Assembly (NCBI RefSeq): GCF_900182545.1
Contig: NZ_FXTJ01000001.1
Span: 372,001-436,000 of the forward strand
Length of the DNA stretch: 64,000 bases
Origin: Geodermatophilus aquaeductus
Lineage (GTDB): Bacteria; Actinomycetota; Actinomycetes; Mycobacteriales; Geodermatophilaceae
Direction: 5' to 3'
The position numbers and the translations under genes are program-made. Under the pieces are notes generated by a model, which was given only the letters and a program-made list of their open reading frames with translations, ran no database searches and was not told the origin of the DNA. Below, piece after piece: positions 16,783 through 25,967 of this stretch (positions are counted from its first letter, which is position 1; each line of letters starts with the position of its first letter).

Positions 16783-17474
16783 TGCTCGTCGACGCCCGCC
16801 GCGGGATGCGGGTCAGCGGCGTGCTGCTGGCCGGCGCCGTCACCGTCGGGGTGCTGGTGGCGCTGCCGGCCACCCGGCCGGCGGTCCAGGTGGTCGACGA
16901 CGCGGTGTGGCGCTGGGCCGGCGGGGTGGAGAACGGGCCGGCGACCGCGGTGGCGGTCGGGTTGTCGTGGCTGGGCGGCGTGGCGGTCACCTGGCCGCTG
17001 CGGATCCTGGCGCTCCTCCTGCTGGCCTGGCGCCGGCACTGGTCGCGGCTGACCGCCTTCGCCCTGGCGGTGGTCACCAGCGAGGCCGCGATCGGCCCGC
17101 TCAAGGCCCTCTACGACCGGACGCGCCCGCCGGGTGCCCTGGTCGAGACGTCGGCGGCGTCCTTCCCCTCCGGGCACGCGATCGCCGGCGCCGTGACCGC
17201 GGTGGGGCTGGTGCTGGTGCTCGCCCCGCCCGGCCGGGCCCGCCTGCGCTGGGAGGTGTGGGCGGTGGTCTTCGCGACGGTCATGGCGCTGTCGCGGGTC
17301 TACCTGCGCGCGCACTGGCTGTCCGACTCGCTCGCGGGGGCGCTGCTCGGCGGCGGGCTCGCCCTCGGGTGGACGGCCGTGGTGCTGGCGCTGCGCGAGC
17401 GCGGCACCTCCCCGGCCGGTCCGCCCGACGGGGACGGGCGCGACGACGCGGCCTCCCCCGCGCGGTCTCCGTAG
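16782..17474 (+). CDS. PAP2-family phosphatase, second copy
   Basis: This 230-aa polytopic membrane protein has intact PAP2 motifs KALYDRTRP, SFPSGHA and SRVYLRAHWLSD. A polar tail of about 30 residues follows the last helix. It starts by TGATG overlap with the previous stop and closes the five-gene operon that begins at 12727. Similarity to its neighbour is limited to the motifs, so the two probably act on different lipid phosphates. Confidence 0.88.
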   Translation: MLVDARRGMRVSGVLLAGAVTVGVLVALPATRPAVQVVDDAVWRWAGGVENGPATAVAVGLSWLGGVAVTWPLRILALLLLAWRRHWSRLTAFALAVVTSEAAIGPLKALYDRTRPPGALVETSAASFPSGHAIAGAVTAVGLVLVLAPPGRARLRWEVWAVVFATVMALSRVYLRAHWLSDSLAGALLGGGLALGWTAVVLALRERGTSPAGPPDGDGRDDAASPARSP

Positions 17475-17558
17475 CGCCGGCACCCCCACCTGCCGGACGC
17501 CGGGACCTGTGCTTGAGTGAAGCGGGTCACAGGGGCCGACCAGCCGTCAGGAGTCTTG

Positions 17559-19316
17559 ATGACCACCACCGCAGAACGACCGCGCGACACCCCGCCGGCG
17601 CGCCCGCGCCCGGCGGCTGCCGGAGACGGCACCGCCGAGGAGCAGGCCGGCGAGGCCGTGATGGGCCTGGACATGGTGCTCGTCGACGCCGCCCGCGGCC
17701 CGCTGCGCCGCATGGTCCCGCCGGTACGGACGCTCGCGGCCCTCGGCACGTCGCTCGTCCGCCGTCCCGAGGTGGTCGGGGGGCGGCTGAAGGAGCTCGC
17801 CGAGGAGGTCGGGCGCATCGCGGTCGGGCGCTCGGAGATCGCGCCCTCGCCGAAGGACCGCCGCTTCGCCGACCCCGCGTGGAGCGGCAACCCCCTGCTC
17901 AAGCGGACGATGCAGGCGCACATCGCCGCGGCCCGGGCCGCGGTCGGCCTGGTCGACGACGCCGACCTCGACTGGCAGGACGACGAGCGGATCCGCTTCG
18001 CGCTGACCAACGTGGTCGACGCGTTGGCGCCCAGCAACGTCCCGTTCCTCAACCCGCTGGCGCTCAAGGCGGTCATCGACACCGGCGGCCGCAACGCCGT
18101 CTCCGGGCTGCGCCGGCTGGTGTCCGACGTTGTGTCCCCGCCGCGCGTGCCGTCGATGGTCGAGCCCGACGCGTTCACCGTGGGCGAGGACCTCGCCGTC
18201 ACCCCGGGCGCCGTCGTCCTGCGGACCGACGTGTTCGAGCTGATCCAGTACCGGCCGACGACGGAGACGGTGCGCAGCGTCCCGCTGGTGATGGTGCCGC
18301 CGACGATCAACAAGTATTACATCACCGACCTCGCGCCCGGGCGCAGCATCGTGGAGCACTACGTGGCCGCCGGCCAGCAGGTGTTCATGATCAGCTGGCG
18401 CAACCCCGACGAGCGGCACGCCGAGTGGGGCCTGGACACCTACGGGCAGGCGGTCCTCGACGCGATGGAGGCCGCCGAGCGCATCACCGGCAGCGAGCAG
18501 GTGGCGCTGCAGGCGTTCTGCTCCGGCGGGATCATCACCGCGATGGTGCTGGCCCACCTCGCCGCCACGAGCGGGCTCGGGCAGGTGGCCGCCGCGAGCT
18601 TCGCCGTCACGGTGCTCGACTGGGCGCGGGCGGGCACGGTGTCGGCGCTGATGGACCCCGAGGCGGTGCAGGAGGCCACGGAGAAGTCGCGGAAGAAGGG
18701 CTACCTCGACGGCGCGATGCTCGCCGAGGTGTTCGCCTGGCTGCGGCCCAACGACCTGGTGTGGAACTACTGGGTCAACAACTACCTGCAGGGCAAGCCG
18801 CCGGCGGCCTTCGACATCCTCTACTGGAACGCCGACACCACCCGGATGACCGCGGGCCTGCACCGCGACTTCATCGACGTCGCGGTCGGCAACTCCCTCA
18901 CCGAGCCGGGGAGGGCGACGATGCTCGGCACGCCGGTGGACCTCTCGGCCGTGGACGTCGACGCCTACGTCACCGCCGGGGTCGCCGACCACCTCTGCCC
19001 GTGGCAGGCCTGCTACCGCACCACCCAGATGCTCGGCGGGGACACCCGCTTCGTGCTGTCCACCAACGGCCACATCGCCTCGCTGGTCAACCCGCCGGGC
19101 AACCCCAGGTCGACCTTCCAGGTCGCGCCCGAGACGCCGGCCGACCCCGAGAAGTGGCTGGCCTCGGCGCACAAGGAGAAGGGCTCCTGGTGGCCGGACT
19201 TCATGTCCTGGCTGGGCGAGCGCGCCGGCGAGCAGGTGCCGGCACCGACGACGCTCGGCAGCGCGGAGCTGCCGGTCCTGGGCGATGCACCGGGGACGTA
19301 TGTCTTCGACAAGTGA
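17559..19316 (+). CDS. phaC: Polyhydroxyalkanoate synthase (PhaC)
   Basis: This 585-aa alpha/beta-fold enzyme polymerises hydroxyacyl-CoA into PHA on granules. The active-site Cys sits in QAFCSGG near residue 325, so the usual G-x-C-x-G box reads A-x-C-x-G. The other catalytic residues are in GVADHLCPW (Asp) and STNGHIASLVNPPGNP (His). NPLLKRTMQAHI and NKYYITDLAPGRSIVEHYV are classic PhaC segments. ATG 17559 with CAGGAG 5 nt upstream is chosen over an upstream in-frame ATG at 17517. The 3' end overlaps the hydrolase gene by 17 nt. Confidence 0.92.
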   Translation: MTTTAERPRDTPPARPRPAAAGDGTAEEQAGEAVMGLDMVLVDAARGPLRRMVPPVRTLAALGTSLVRRPEVVGGRLKELAEEVGRIAVGRSEIAPSPKDRRFADPAWSGNPLLKRTMQAHIAAARAAVGLVDDADLDWQDDERIRFALTNVVDALAPSNVPFLNPLALKAVIDTGGRNAVSGLRRLVSDVVSPPRVPSMVEPDAFTVGEDLAVTPGAVVLRTDVFELIQYRPTTETVRSVPLVMVPPTINKYYITDLAPGRSIVEHYVAAGQQVFMISWRNPDERHAEWGLDTYGQAVLDAMEAAERITGSEQVALQAFCSGGIITAMVLAHLAATSGLGQVAAASFAVTVLDWARAGTVSALMDPEAVQEATEKSRKKGYLDGAMLAEVFAWLRPNDLVWNYWVNNYLQGKPPAAFDILYWNADTTRMTAGLHRDFIDVAVGNSLTEPGRATMLGTPVDLSAVDVDAYVTAGVADHLCPWQACYRTTQMLGGDTRFVLSTNGHIASLVNPPGNPRSTFQVAPETPADPEKWLASAHKEKGSWWPDFMSWLGERAGEQVPAPTTLGSAELPVLGDAPGTYVFDK

Positions 19317-20154
19317 GCAGGAGCCCCGCCGCGTCGGGGCCGAGACGGTCCGCACCCTGACGGTCGGGGGCCGCACGCTGCGGGTGAGCGAGCGGCGCGG
19401 GGACGGGTCCCGGCCGCCGCTGCTGCTGATGAACGGGATCGGCGCCAGCCTCGAGGTGCTGCAGCCCTTCGTCGACGCCCTCGACCCGCGCCGCACGGTC
19501 GTCCGCTTCGACGTGCCGGGGGTCGGCGGCTCCCCGCCGCCGGTCGTGCCGTACGTGCTGGCCACGCTGACGCCCGTGGTGTCGGCGCTGCTGCGCCGGC
19601 TCGGCCACGACGAGCCGGTCGACGTCCTGGGCCTGTCCTGGGGCGGCGGGCTGGCGCAGCACTTCGCCGTGCAGCACCGCCGCCGGTGCCGCCGGCTGGT
19701 GCTCGCCGCCACCGGCACCGGGTCGCTCATGGTGCCGGCCTCGCCGCGGGTGCTCTCCCACATGCTCACGCCGCGGCGGCACCGCGACCCGGAGTACGCC
19801 CAGCGGATCGCCGGGACCATCTACGGCGGCACGGTCCGCACCGACCCGGCGCGGGCGGCGCGGGCGCTGCACGCCGAGAGCCGTCTGGGCCCGCGGCGCG
19901 GGTACTACTACCAGCTGGCCGCGAGCACGGGCTGGAGCAGCCTGCCGTTCCTGTCGCTGATCCGGCAGCCGACGCTGGTGCTCTCCGGCGACGACGACCC
20001 GATCATCCCCACGGTCAACGCCCGCCTGCTGGCCCGCGGCATCCCGCGGGCCCGGCTGCACCTCTACGACGGCGGCCACCTCGCGCTGGTCACCGAGGCC
20101 GACGAGCTCGCGCCCGTGGTCGACGCCTTCCTCGACGACCCCGGCGACACCTAG
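19300..20154 (+). CDS. Alpha/beta hydrolase, likely intracellular PHA depolymerase
   Basis: This hydrolase of about 284 aa has nucleophile elbow GLSWGGG, an LLLMNGIGASLEVLQPF oxyanion region and an acid/base pair in DDDPIIP and GGHLAL. The NGIGASLE opening and LSWGG elbow resemble medium-chain PHA depolymerases (PhaZ), and the gene overlaps phaC by 17 nt, so mobilising stored polymer is the favoured role. ATG 19300 behind GGGG is preferred over ATG 19285. The stop TAG lies in a CTAG shared with the convergent metallopeptidase gene. Confidence 0.8.
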   Translation: MSSTSEQEPRRVGAETVRTLTVGGRTLRVSERRGDGSRPPLLLMNGIGASLEVLQPFVDALDPRRTVVRFDVPGVGGSPPPVVPYVLATLTPVVSALLRRLGHDEPVDVLGLSWGGGLAQHFAVQHRRRCRRLVLAATGTGSLMVPASPRVLSHMLTPRRHRDPEYAQRIAGTIYGGTVRTDPARAARALHAESRLGPRRGYYYQLAASTGWSSLPFLSLIRQPTLVLSGDDDPIIPTVNARLLARGIPRARLHLYDGGHLALVTEADELAPVVDAFLDDPGDT

Positions 20155-21542
20155 AACCCGCAGGCGTCCCCGCCGTCGACGAAGCCCTGCCGGAAGCTGT
20201 CGACCAGCTCGAACCCCGACAGCCCCGACTCCGGGACGACGGTGGGCTCGGTGGCGTACTGCAGCAGCACGACGGCGGCCTCGTCCACGTCGCCGGGGGA
20301 GATCTCCAGCCGCGCGCCGTCCAGGTCGCCCAGGTCGCCCAGGTACGCCTCGCGGGCCAGCCAGCCGGTGGCGCACACCGCGCTGGTGACCGCCTCCGGG
20401 TCGTCCACCGACAGCCCGCGCTGCTCCCGGACGGCCATCGCGTAGGGCAGGCCGAGCAGCGTCGTCACGGCGAAGTCGCCGACGTCGTCGTGCACGGGCT
20501 CGAGCAGGTCGGCGGCGTCGTAGCGCACCGAGCCGTCCTCCGGGCAGTACTGCAGGTCGAGCTCGGCGCCCTCCCCGCTGCACACCATCCCGGGGCCGTC
20601 GGCGGCCCGGACGTCGGGCGCGGTGAGCGTCCCGCCGAGCGCGCCGGTGCCGGGGAAGCCGCGGGTGAGGGCCTGGTCCCAGAACCCGGCCAGCACGTCG
20701 TCGGCGCCGTCCACGACGGCGTCGTAGGACCCGCCGCCCCGGCCCGGGCCGCGGCCGGCCTCCTGCTCGGTGTAGACCCGCGACCCGTCGAAGGCGGCGC
20801 AGGCCGAGGGGCCGTCGGCGTAGCCCTCCTGGAAGGCCGAGAGCTGGTCGAACAGCGAGCCGTGCGCGTCCTGGGCGTCGGGCGAGGAACCGACCGCGTC
20901 GCCGAAGTAGAGGTAGCCGAGCAGGTAGGGGTCGAGCTCCTTGGGGCGCACGGTGACGTGCTCGGAGTGGCCGGTGACGACCCACCTGGTCCAGCCGCCG
21001 GCGAAGCACTCGGCCTGGGTCTCGGCGACGATCGAGGGGTCGTCGAGGCCGGCCTGCGCCTGGACGGCGTGCCCGACCTCGTGGGCCATGATCTCGGCGA
21101 CGATGAACGGCCCGTAGTCCCGGACCAGGCCGGCCATCCACGCCCGGTCGTAGACCACGACGTCGTCGTCGCTGCAGTAGTAGGCGTTGTCGGCGAGCTC
21201 GTCGACGTCGTCGGCGAAGCAGGCGCCGTCGGGCAGGTCGGCGGGGTCGGTCTCGTCCGGGTCGATCGACCAGAAGCCGCCGCTGATCGACCCGAACGTC
21301 CCGCCGAACACCTGCGGATAGGTCTCGTCCCAGTAGGCGAGGACGTCGGCGAGCGCGTTGCGGGCGACGCGGTCGGTGGGATCGCCCTCCTCCGCCAGCC
21401 GGATCTCGACCTCGGCGGCGGTGGCGTCGGCCGTCGTCGTCCGGGCGGGCGAGGCCGTCCCGGCGACCGCGGTGGTGCAGCCGCCGACCAGCAGGCCGAC
21501 GGCGAGCAGCCCGGTGGCGCAGCGGGCGGCGGGAGTCGGCAT
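20151..21542 (-). CDS. Neutral zinc metallopeptidase lipoprotein
   Basis: This protein of about 463 aa has lipobox LVGGC at about residues 18-22, so it is predicted to be attached to the outer face of the membrane. The zinc site is AEIMAHEVGHAVQ (HEVGH) with the third ligand probably in QAECFAGGW, matching the YpfJ/neutral zinc metallopeptidase family (DUF4344-like or COG2321). Eight or more Cys in the mature part suggest disulfide bonding. ATG 21542 is chosen because the signal peptide starts there. The substrate is unknown. Confidence 0.88.
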   Translation of the reverse strand: MPTPAARCATGLLAVGLLVGGCTTAVAGTASPARTTTADATAAEVEIRLAEEGDPTDRVARNALADVLAYWDETYPQVFGGTFGSISGGFWSIDPDETDPADLPDGACFADDVDELADNAYYCSDDDVVVYDRAWMAGLVRDYGPFIVAEIMAHEVGHAVQAQAGLDDPSIVAETQAECFAGGWTRWVVTGHSEHVTVRPKELDPYLLGYLYFGDAVGSSPDAQDAHGSLFDQLSAFQEGYADGPSACAAFDGSRVYTEQEAGRGPGRGGGSYDAVVDGADDVLAGFWDQALTRGFPGTGALGGTLTAPDVRAADGPGMVCSGEGAELDLQYCPEDGSVRYDAADLLEPVHDDVGDFAVTTLLGLPYAMAVREQRGLSVDDPEAVTSAVCATGWLAREAYLGDLGDLDGARLEISPGDVDEAAVVLLQYATEPTVVPESGLSGFELVDSFRQGFVDGGDACGF

Positions 21543-21611
21543 GGCCGGTGGAGGCTCCCCCGCCGCCGTCCCCACGGTCAACGGGGACACGCGCCCGGTG
21601 CGGGCGGCCCG

Positions 21612-24311
21612 TCAGGACGCCGGGACCGGCTCCGGCGCGCCGTCGGTGCGCGGTACGGGCACGACCGGCGACACCGAGCGCAGCAGCGCACCGGCGGCCT
21701 CGGCCGTGAGCGGGCGGTGCAGCAGGTAGCCCTGCGCGTGGTCGCAGGCCTGTTCGCGCAGCCGCTGCAGCTGCACCGGCTCCTCCACGCCCTCGGCGAC
21801 GACGCTCAGGCCGAAGGTGTGCGCGGCGCGGATGATCAGGGCCACCAGCTCCCGCTGCCCCGGATCGGGCGAGGTCACGAAGCTGCGGTCGATCTTCAGC
21901 GTGTCCACCGGCATGTGCCGCAGCTGCCCGATCGAGGTGTAGCCGGTGCCGAAGTCGTCGATGGCGATGGCCACGCCCGTCTCCCGCAGCCGCGCGAGGT
22001 GGGTCATGGCGACCGGGTCGTCGACCAGGACGGTCTCGGTGACCTCCAGGACGAGCAGGTGCGGCGGCAGCCCGGAAGCGGCCAGCGCGTCGGCGACGTC
22101 GGCGACGATCCGCGGGTCGGTCAGGTGCCGGCCGGAGACGTTGACCGCCATGGTCGGCTCCGGCGCGCCCGGCACCGTCGGCAGCTCGGCGCGCCAGGCG
22201 GCCAGCTGCCGGGTGGCCTCGTGCAGCACCCACCGGTCCAGGTCGCACACCAGCGCGGAGCTCTCGGCGACGGGGATGAACTCGTCGGGCGGGACGGAGA
22301 CCCCGTCGCGCTCCCAGCGGATCAGCGCCTCGTAGCCGTGCAGCCGGTGGTGGGCGACGTCGACGACCGGCTGGTAGTGCAGCCGCATCTCGCCGTTGGT
22401 GAGCGCGGCGGTGATCGCCGCCTCGGTCCGCGCGCGCTCGGCCAGCGCTCGGCGCAGCGCGTCGTCGAAGACCTCGGCGCGGCCGCGGCCGTGCTGCTTG
22501 GCGCGGTAGGCGGCGGTGTCGGCCTCGGCGAACAGGACGTCGGCGTCGGCGCCGCCGTCCCGGCTCACCGCGATGCCGATGCTCGCGCCGACGCGCACCA
22601 CCGCGCCCCCGACGTCGATCGGCTCGCTGACGCCGGCGATCAGGCGCTCGGCGAGGTCCTGCAGGTCGCGCTCGGTGCCGACCGGCTCGACCAGGACGAC
22701 GAACTCGTCCCCGCCGAGGCGGCAGACGACGTCGCCGCCGCGGACCACCGCACGCATCCGGGCGGCGACCTCCCGCAGCACCGTGTCGCCGGCGGCGTGG
22801 CCGTGGGCGTCGTTGACCGCCTTGAAGCCGTCGAGGTCGACGAAGAGCAGGCCGGTCATCTCCCCGGACCGGCGGGCGCGGTGCAGCGCGGAGGTGACCA
22901 GGGTCAGCGCCTGCGCCCGGTTGGGCAGCTCGGTGAGCGGGTCGTGGGTGGCGCGGTGGGCGAGGGCGAACTGCAGCTCCTCGCGCTGGCGCACCGACGA
23001 GACGATCTGCTGGATGGAGGCGTGCACGACCTCGCCCAGCGGGCCGGGCAGCGGCTGGTCGAGCAGCGCGTCGTCGAGGTCGCCGCGGGCCACGGCCTGC
23101 GCCTGGTCCTGGATGCGGCGCAGCCCGGCGACGGCGTCCCCGAGGGCGGCCGAGACGGTGCGGACCTCGCGCGGGCCGGCGACCTCCACCTCCACGAGCT
23201 CGCCCTGGCTGATCTGGGTGGCCTGACCGGCCAGCACGCCGAGCTTGCGCGAGACGGTGCGGCCCATCCAGACCGCGCCCACCACGGACAGCAGCAGCAG
23301 GCCCACCCCGACCTGGAGCGTGGTGCGCAGGTCCACGGCCGCCTCCTCGCGGTCGGCCGCGGCCAGCGTCTGCGCGGCCTCGACCGCGGTGTCGACCAGT
23401 CCCTCCAGCTGCGCGTCGCGGTCCCCGCTCCGGAACAGCAGCTCGGTCATGCGGCCGATGTCGGTGACGAAGGCGTCGGGGGCGTCCGAGGGGGTGAGCA
23501 GGGTGTCCAGGCCGGTCATGAGGTCGGACTCGCGGACCTCCCGCCACGCGTCGCGCAGCGCGTCCGAGGACAGCTCGTCCATCTGCCGCTTGGCGTCGGT
23601 GTAGGACAGCCAGCCGGTCTCCCAGGCCAGGCGCGAGCCGATGAGCGCGTCGTCGGCGGCGAACAGCGAGCCGAGGTAGAGCGGCATCTGCCGGCTGGCG
23701 TCCTGGGCGAGCTGGGCCACGGTCTGGACGTCCTGCACGGCGCGGACTGTCCGCGCCGGCACGCCCTCGGCGACGGCGGCGGCCGCGGCGGCGCGCTCGG
23801 CGGTCATGACCTCGTTGGAGACGTCGAGGTAGCCGAGGTAGATCTGCTCCAGCCGCACGTCGCCGGCGTCGCTGCGCGCCCGCAGCCAGGCCAGCGCCTC
23901 CTCCACCCGGGCGGCGACCGCCGCGCCGAGGGAGCCCTCCGGCACCGCGGCCAGCGCCCGGTCGGTGACCGCCCGGCGCTCGGCGAGGGCCTGCTCGGCG
24001 GTGCCGCGGACGGTGCCGAGCAGCCAGCCCTGCACGCCGAGCTGCTGGGCGGCCGCCGGGTCGTCGATGACGGTCAGTGCCAGCGCCGGGAGGATCTCCT
24101 GCTCCGTGGCTGCCCGCAGCGCGTCGAGGACGGCGACCGCCCGGACACCCTGCTCGGCACGCGCCGCGCTGTCCACCTCGGCGGAGCGGGCGCCCGCGAT
24201 CAGGGTGGTCAGCACGCCGACGCCGATGAGCGGCACCGTCACCAGCGCGGTGAGGTAGCACCACAGGGCGATGCCGCGGCGGCGGGCCCGGGTCGTCGTC
24301 GACTCTGCCAT
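21612..24311 (-). CDS. GGDEF-EAL c-di-GMP signalling protein
   Basis: This 899-aa membrane protein has an N-terminal helix (about 15-40), a long extracytoplasmic sensor rich in helices, a second helix (about 330-350) and a HAMP-like linker. A diguanylate cyclase domain with intact CRLGGDEFVVLV (about 527-538) and a phosphodiesterase EAL domain with YEALIRW (about 659) and DDFGTGYTS complete it. Both active sites look competent, so it may make or break c-di-GMP. ATG 24311 has GGAG upstream. It lies 49 bp downstream of the WRQHDRM-family gene on the same strand, so cotranscription is possible. Confidence 0.93.
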   Translation of the reverse strand: MAESTTTRARRRGIALWCYLTALVTVPLIGVGVLTTLIAGARSAEVDSAARAEQGVRAVAVLDALRAATEQEILPALALTVIDDPAAAQQLGVQGWLLGTVRGTAEQALAERRAVTDRALAAVPEGSLGAAVAARVEEALAWLRARSDAGDVRLEQIYLGYLDVSNEVMTAERAAAAAAVAEGVPARTVRAVQDVQTVAQLAQDASRQMPLYLGSLFAADDALIGSRLAWETGWLSYTDAKRQMDELSSDALRDAWREVRESDLMTGLDTLLTPSDAPDAFVTDIGRMTELLFRSGDRDAQLEGLVDTAVEAAQTLAAADREEAAVDLRTTLQVGVGLLLLSVVGAVWMGRTVSRKLGVLAGQATQISQGELVEVEVAGPREVRTVSAALGDAVAGLRRIQDQAQAVARGDLDDALLDQPLPGPLGEVVHASIQQIVSSVRQREELQFALAHRATHDPLTELPNRAQALTLVTSALHRARRSGEMTGLLFVDLDGFKAVNDAHGHAAGDTVLREVAARMRAVVRGGDVVCRLGGDEFVVLVEPVGTERDLQDLAERLIAGVSEPIDVGGAVVRVGASIGIAVSRDGGADADVLFAEADTAAYRAKQHGRGRAEVFDDALRRALAERARTEAAITAALTNGEMRLHYQPVVDVAHHRLHGYEALIRWERDGVSVPPDEFIPVAESSALVCDLDRWVLHEATRQLAAWRAELPTVPGAPEPTMAVNVSGRHLTDPRIVADVADALAASGLPPHLLVLEVTETVLVDDPVAMTHLARLRETGVAIAIDDFGTGYTSIGQLRHMPVDTLKIDRSFVTSPDPGQRELVALIIRAAHTFGLSVVAEGVEEPVQLQRLREQACDHAQGYLLHRPLTAEAAGALLRSVSPVVPVPRTDGAPEPVPAS

Positions 24312-24360
24312 GGACTCCGGTTCGGCAGCGTTGCGGACGATCTGGACCCGCTCGCCGCGC

Positions 24361-25284
24361 TCACCCCCCGAGCGGGTGGGTGCGGATCGCGGTGACCAGC
24401 GAGCAGCCGTCGTCGCCGAACGGGTCGACGACGAACCCGAACTGCACGAGCAGGTCGGCGAGCAGCGTGTTCATGCTCCGCTGCACCGCCGTGTCCAGGG
24501 CGGCGCCACGCACCTGCTGCACGCTCATCCGGTCGTGCTGGCGCCAGCTCAACAGGACCCCGCCGAAGGTGGTCTCCGGGGTCAGGCACACCCCGCCGGA
24601 GGCCGCGGTCCCCGGGTCGGGAGCCGAGCAGTCGTGCAGCGTCAGGCCGGCCTCGACCACTGCGGCGGCGACCTCCACCACCAGCGTGGTGAGGGCGTCC
24701 TCGTCGGTGAGCAGCTCGTCCCAGTCCTCGGGCAGCCGGTCGAGCTGCTCGCCGAGCTCGACCAGCCACGCCCGGTCCTGCGGCGAGGGCCGCCGGGAGA
24801 CCGTGCCGTCCTCGCGCAGCACGCCGTGCACGGTGCGGACCGCGCCGTCGAGCTCGCAGGACACGGCCGCCCAGTCGGCCTCCACCCGGTCGTCGAAGGG
24901 CCCGGCCAGCGCCTCCGGCCGGTCCCCCGACCCGTCGACCAGCCACCACGCCGTCGGCGCGCCGGCGCCGGGGAGTCGCCGCCCCGCGGGGTGCGTCGCC
25001 AGGCCGACGGAGGTGCGCGCCGGGGTCGCCGTCGCGACGGCGCCGTCGGCGGCCTCGGGTCCGGCCGGCGCGCCGGCCGGCACGGGGACGTCGACGCGGG
25101 CGGCCGCGGTGTCGCGGACCTCGACCGCGGCGGGGGCCGACGCGGGGGAGGACTGCGGGCGGGACGCGGCGTTGCGCTCGAACTCGTAGCGGGCCGTCGA
25201 GCTGCGGCCCAGGGCGACGACCAGCCCGGCCACCACGAGGAAACCCGCGACGGCGACCGCCGGCCAGAGCAGGACCGCGGCCAT
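24361..25284 (-). CDS. Membrane-anchored protein of unrecognised WRQHDRM family
   Basis: This 307-aa protein has one N-terminal helix (about 3-24) with a TARYEFE exit, a disordered Ala/Pro/Val linker to about 105, and a soluble domain of about 200 aa. The anchor matches the 62-aa protein at 6475-6663. The soluble domain matches the separate protein at 25968-26606, sharing RRPSPQ, AWL, EQLDRLP, TLVVEV and WRQHDRMSV. I recognise no known domain. It starts by TGATG overlap with the 90-aa gene upstream and precedes the GGDEF-EAL gene, so a role in an envelope or signalling complex is only a guess. Confidence 0.8.
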   Translation of the reverse strand: MAAVLLWPAVAVAGFLVVAGLVVALGRSSTARYEFERNAASRPQSSPASAPAAVEVRDTAAARVDVPVPAGAPAGPEAADGAVATATPARTSVGLATHPAGRRLPGAGAPTAWWLVDGSGDRPEALAGPFDDRVEADWAAVSCELDGAVRTVHGVLREDGTVSRRPSPQDRAWLVELGEQLDRLPEDWDELLTDEDALTTLVVEVAAAVVEAGLTLHDCSAPDPGTAASGGVCLTPETTFGGVLLSWRQHDRMSVQQVRGAALDTAVQRSMNTLLADLLVQFGFVVDPFGDDGCSLVTAIRTHPLGG

Positions 25285-25556
25285 CACCAGGCGCACCAGG
25301 ACCGCTGCGGACCGGAGCCCCAGTCGGCCGCCCGTCGCACCCAGCCGCGGACGACCGCCACCGGGTCGACCGGCTCGCGCCCGGTCCGGACCGCGTCGTC
25401 CTCGGCGGTCTCGAGGAGCAGCTGGTCGAGGTCGAGACCGAGCAGGTCGACCAGGTCGGCGATGCCGAGTCCGTTCCCGGCTCCCTCCGGGGCGGCGGCC
25501 CGGGCCGGTGTGGACGGGAACAGCCGGCGGGGAGCCGGCAGGGTGGGGGCGCTCAC
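25284..25556 (-). CDS. Small hypothetical protein upstream of the WRQHDRM gene
   Basis: This 90-aa protein has a Pro/Ala-rich first 30 residues, then an amphipathic leucine-rich stretch (IADLVDLLGLDLDQLLLE) and a Trp-containing C-terminus ending WCAW. There is no signal peptide or membrane helix. GTG 25556 has GGAGGA 6 nt upstream, and the stop overlaps the next start (TGATG), which supports real translation. No family is recognised. Confidence 0.65.
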   Translation of the reverse strand: MSAPTLPAPRRLFPSTPARAAAPEGAGNGLGIADLVDLLGLDLDQLLLETAEDDAVRTGREPVDPVAVVRGWVRRAADWGSGPQRSWCAW

Positions 25557-25967
25557 GGGGTTCCTCCAGGACGTCGTCCCGGCCGGGGAAGTGCCGGGGA
25601 CACGCAGAGCATCGGGCTCGGACCCCCCTCGAAGGCCCCCGTCGCGACACCGCGGGCGGCGGCGTCACGCGATCGTTGTGTCCGCCCTGGTCAGGGGCCG
25701 GTGACGCGGCTCAGCGGGCACCGTCTTGTCGACTCGCCGTGCGCTCCCCCGCGTGGAGCCGGTCACCGGCCGCGCGGTCGTCCCGGACGGCGGCGTGTCG
25801 GGCCTGTCGTCGGTGGTGCACCCGCGGGTCCCGCCGCCGCCGAGCCCGTCACGCGGGTCCGGCGTCCGCGCACCGCCCCGCAAACGCCACCGGGACGCCG
25901 TCGGTGTCGACGGCGTCCCGGTGGGGCGGTGCGGAGGTCCCGCGGCGGTGTCCTACTCGGCGGTGTC
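25557..25967. other. 411-bp gap without a credible gene
   Basis: It holds the start region of the 90-aa gene and a long composite hairpin just past the stop of the next gene (25869-25933). Open frames here are GC-skew shadows without ribosome binding sites. Nothing else is visible. Confidence 0.6.
25869..25933 (-). terminator. Composite double hairpin downstream of the 212-aa gene
   Basis: An inner perfect 16-bp stem (25888-25903 with 25908-25923, loop GTGT) is extended by an outer 10-bp stem (25869-25878 with 25924-25933), leaving a 9-nt bulge on one side. It is far longer than needed for termination. It lies 35 bp after the stop at 25968. Confidence 0.75.

Noticed and set aside
19201..24264. 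1687-aa minus-strand open frame
   Set aside because: It overlaps the metallopeptidase and GGDEF-EAL genes in another frame and is Arg/Gly/Ala-rich without domain motifs.
19686..24395. 1569-aa plus-strand open frame
   Set aside because: It is antisense to the GGDEF-EAL and peptidase genes and has no signature motifs; it arises from third-position GC bias.
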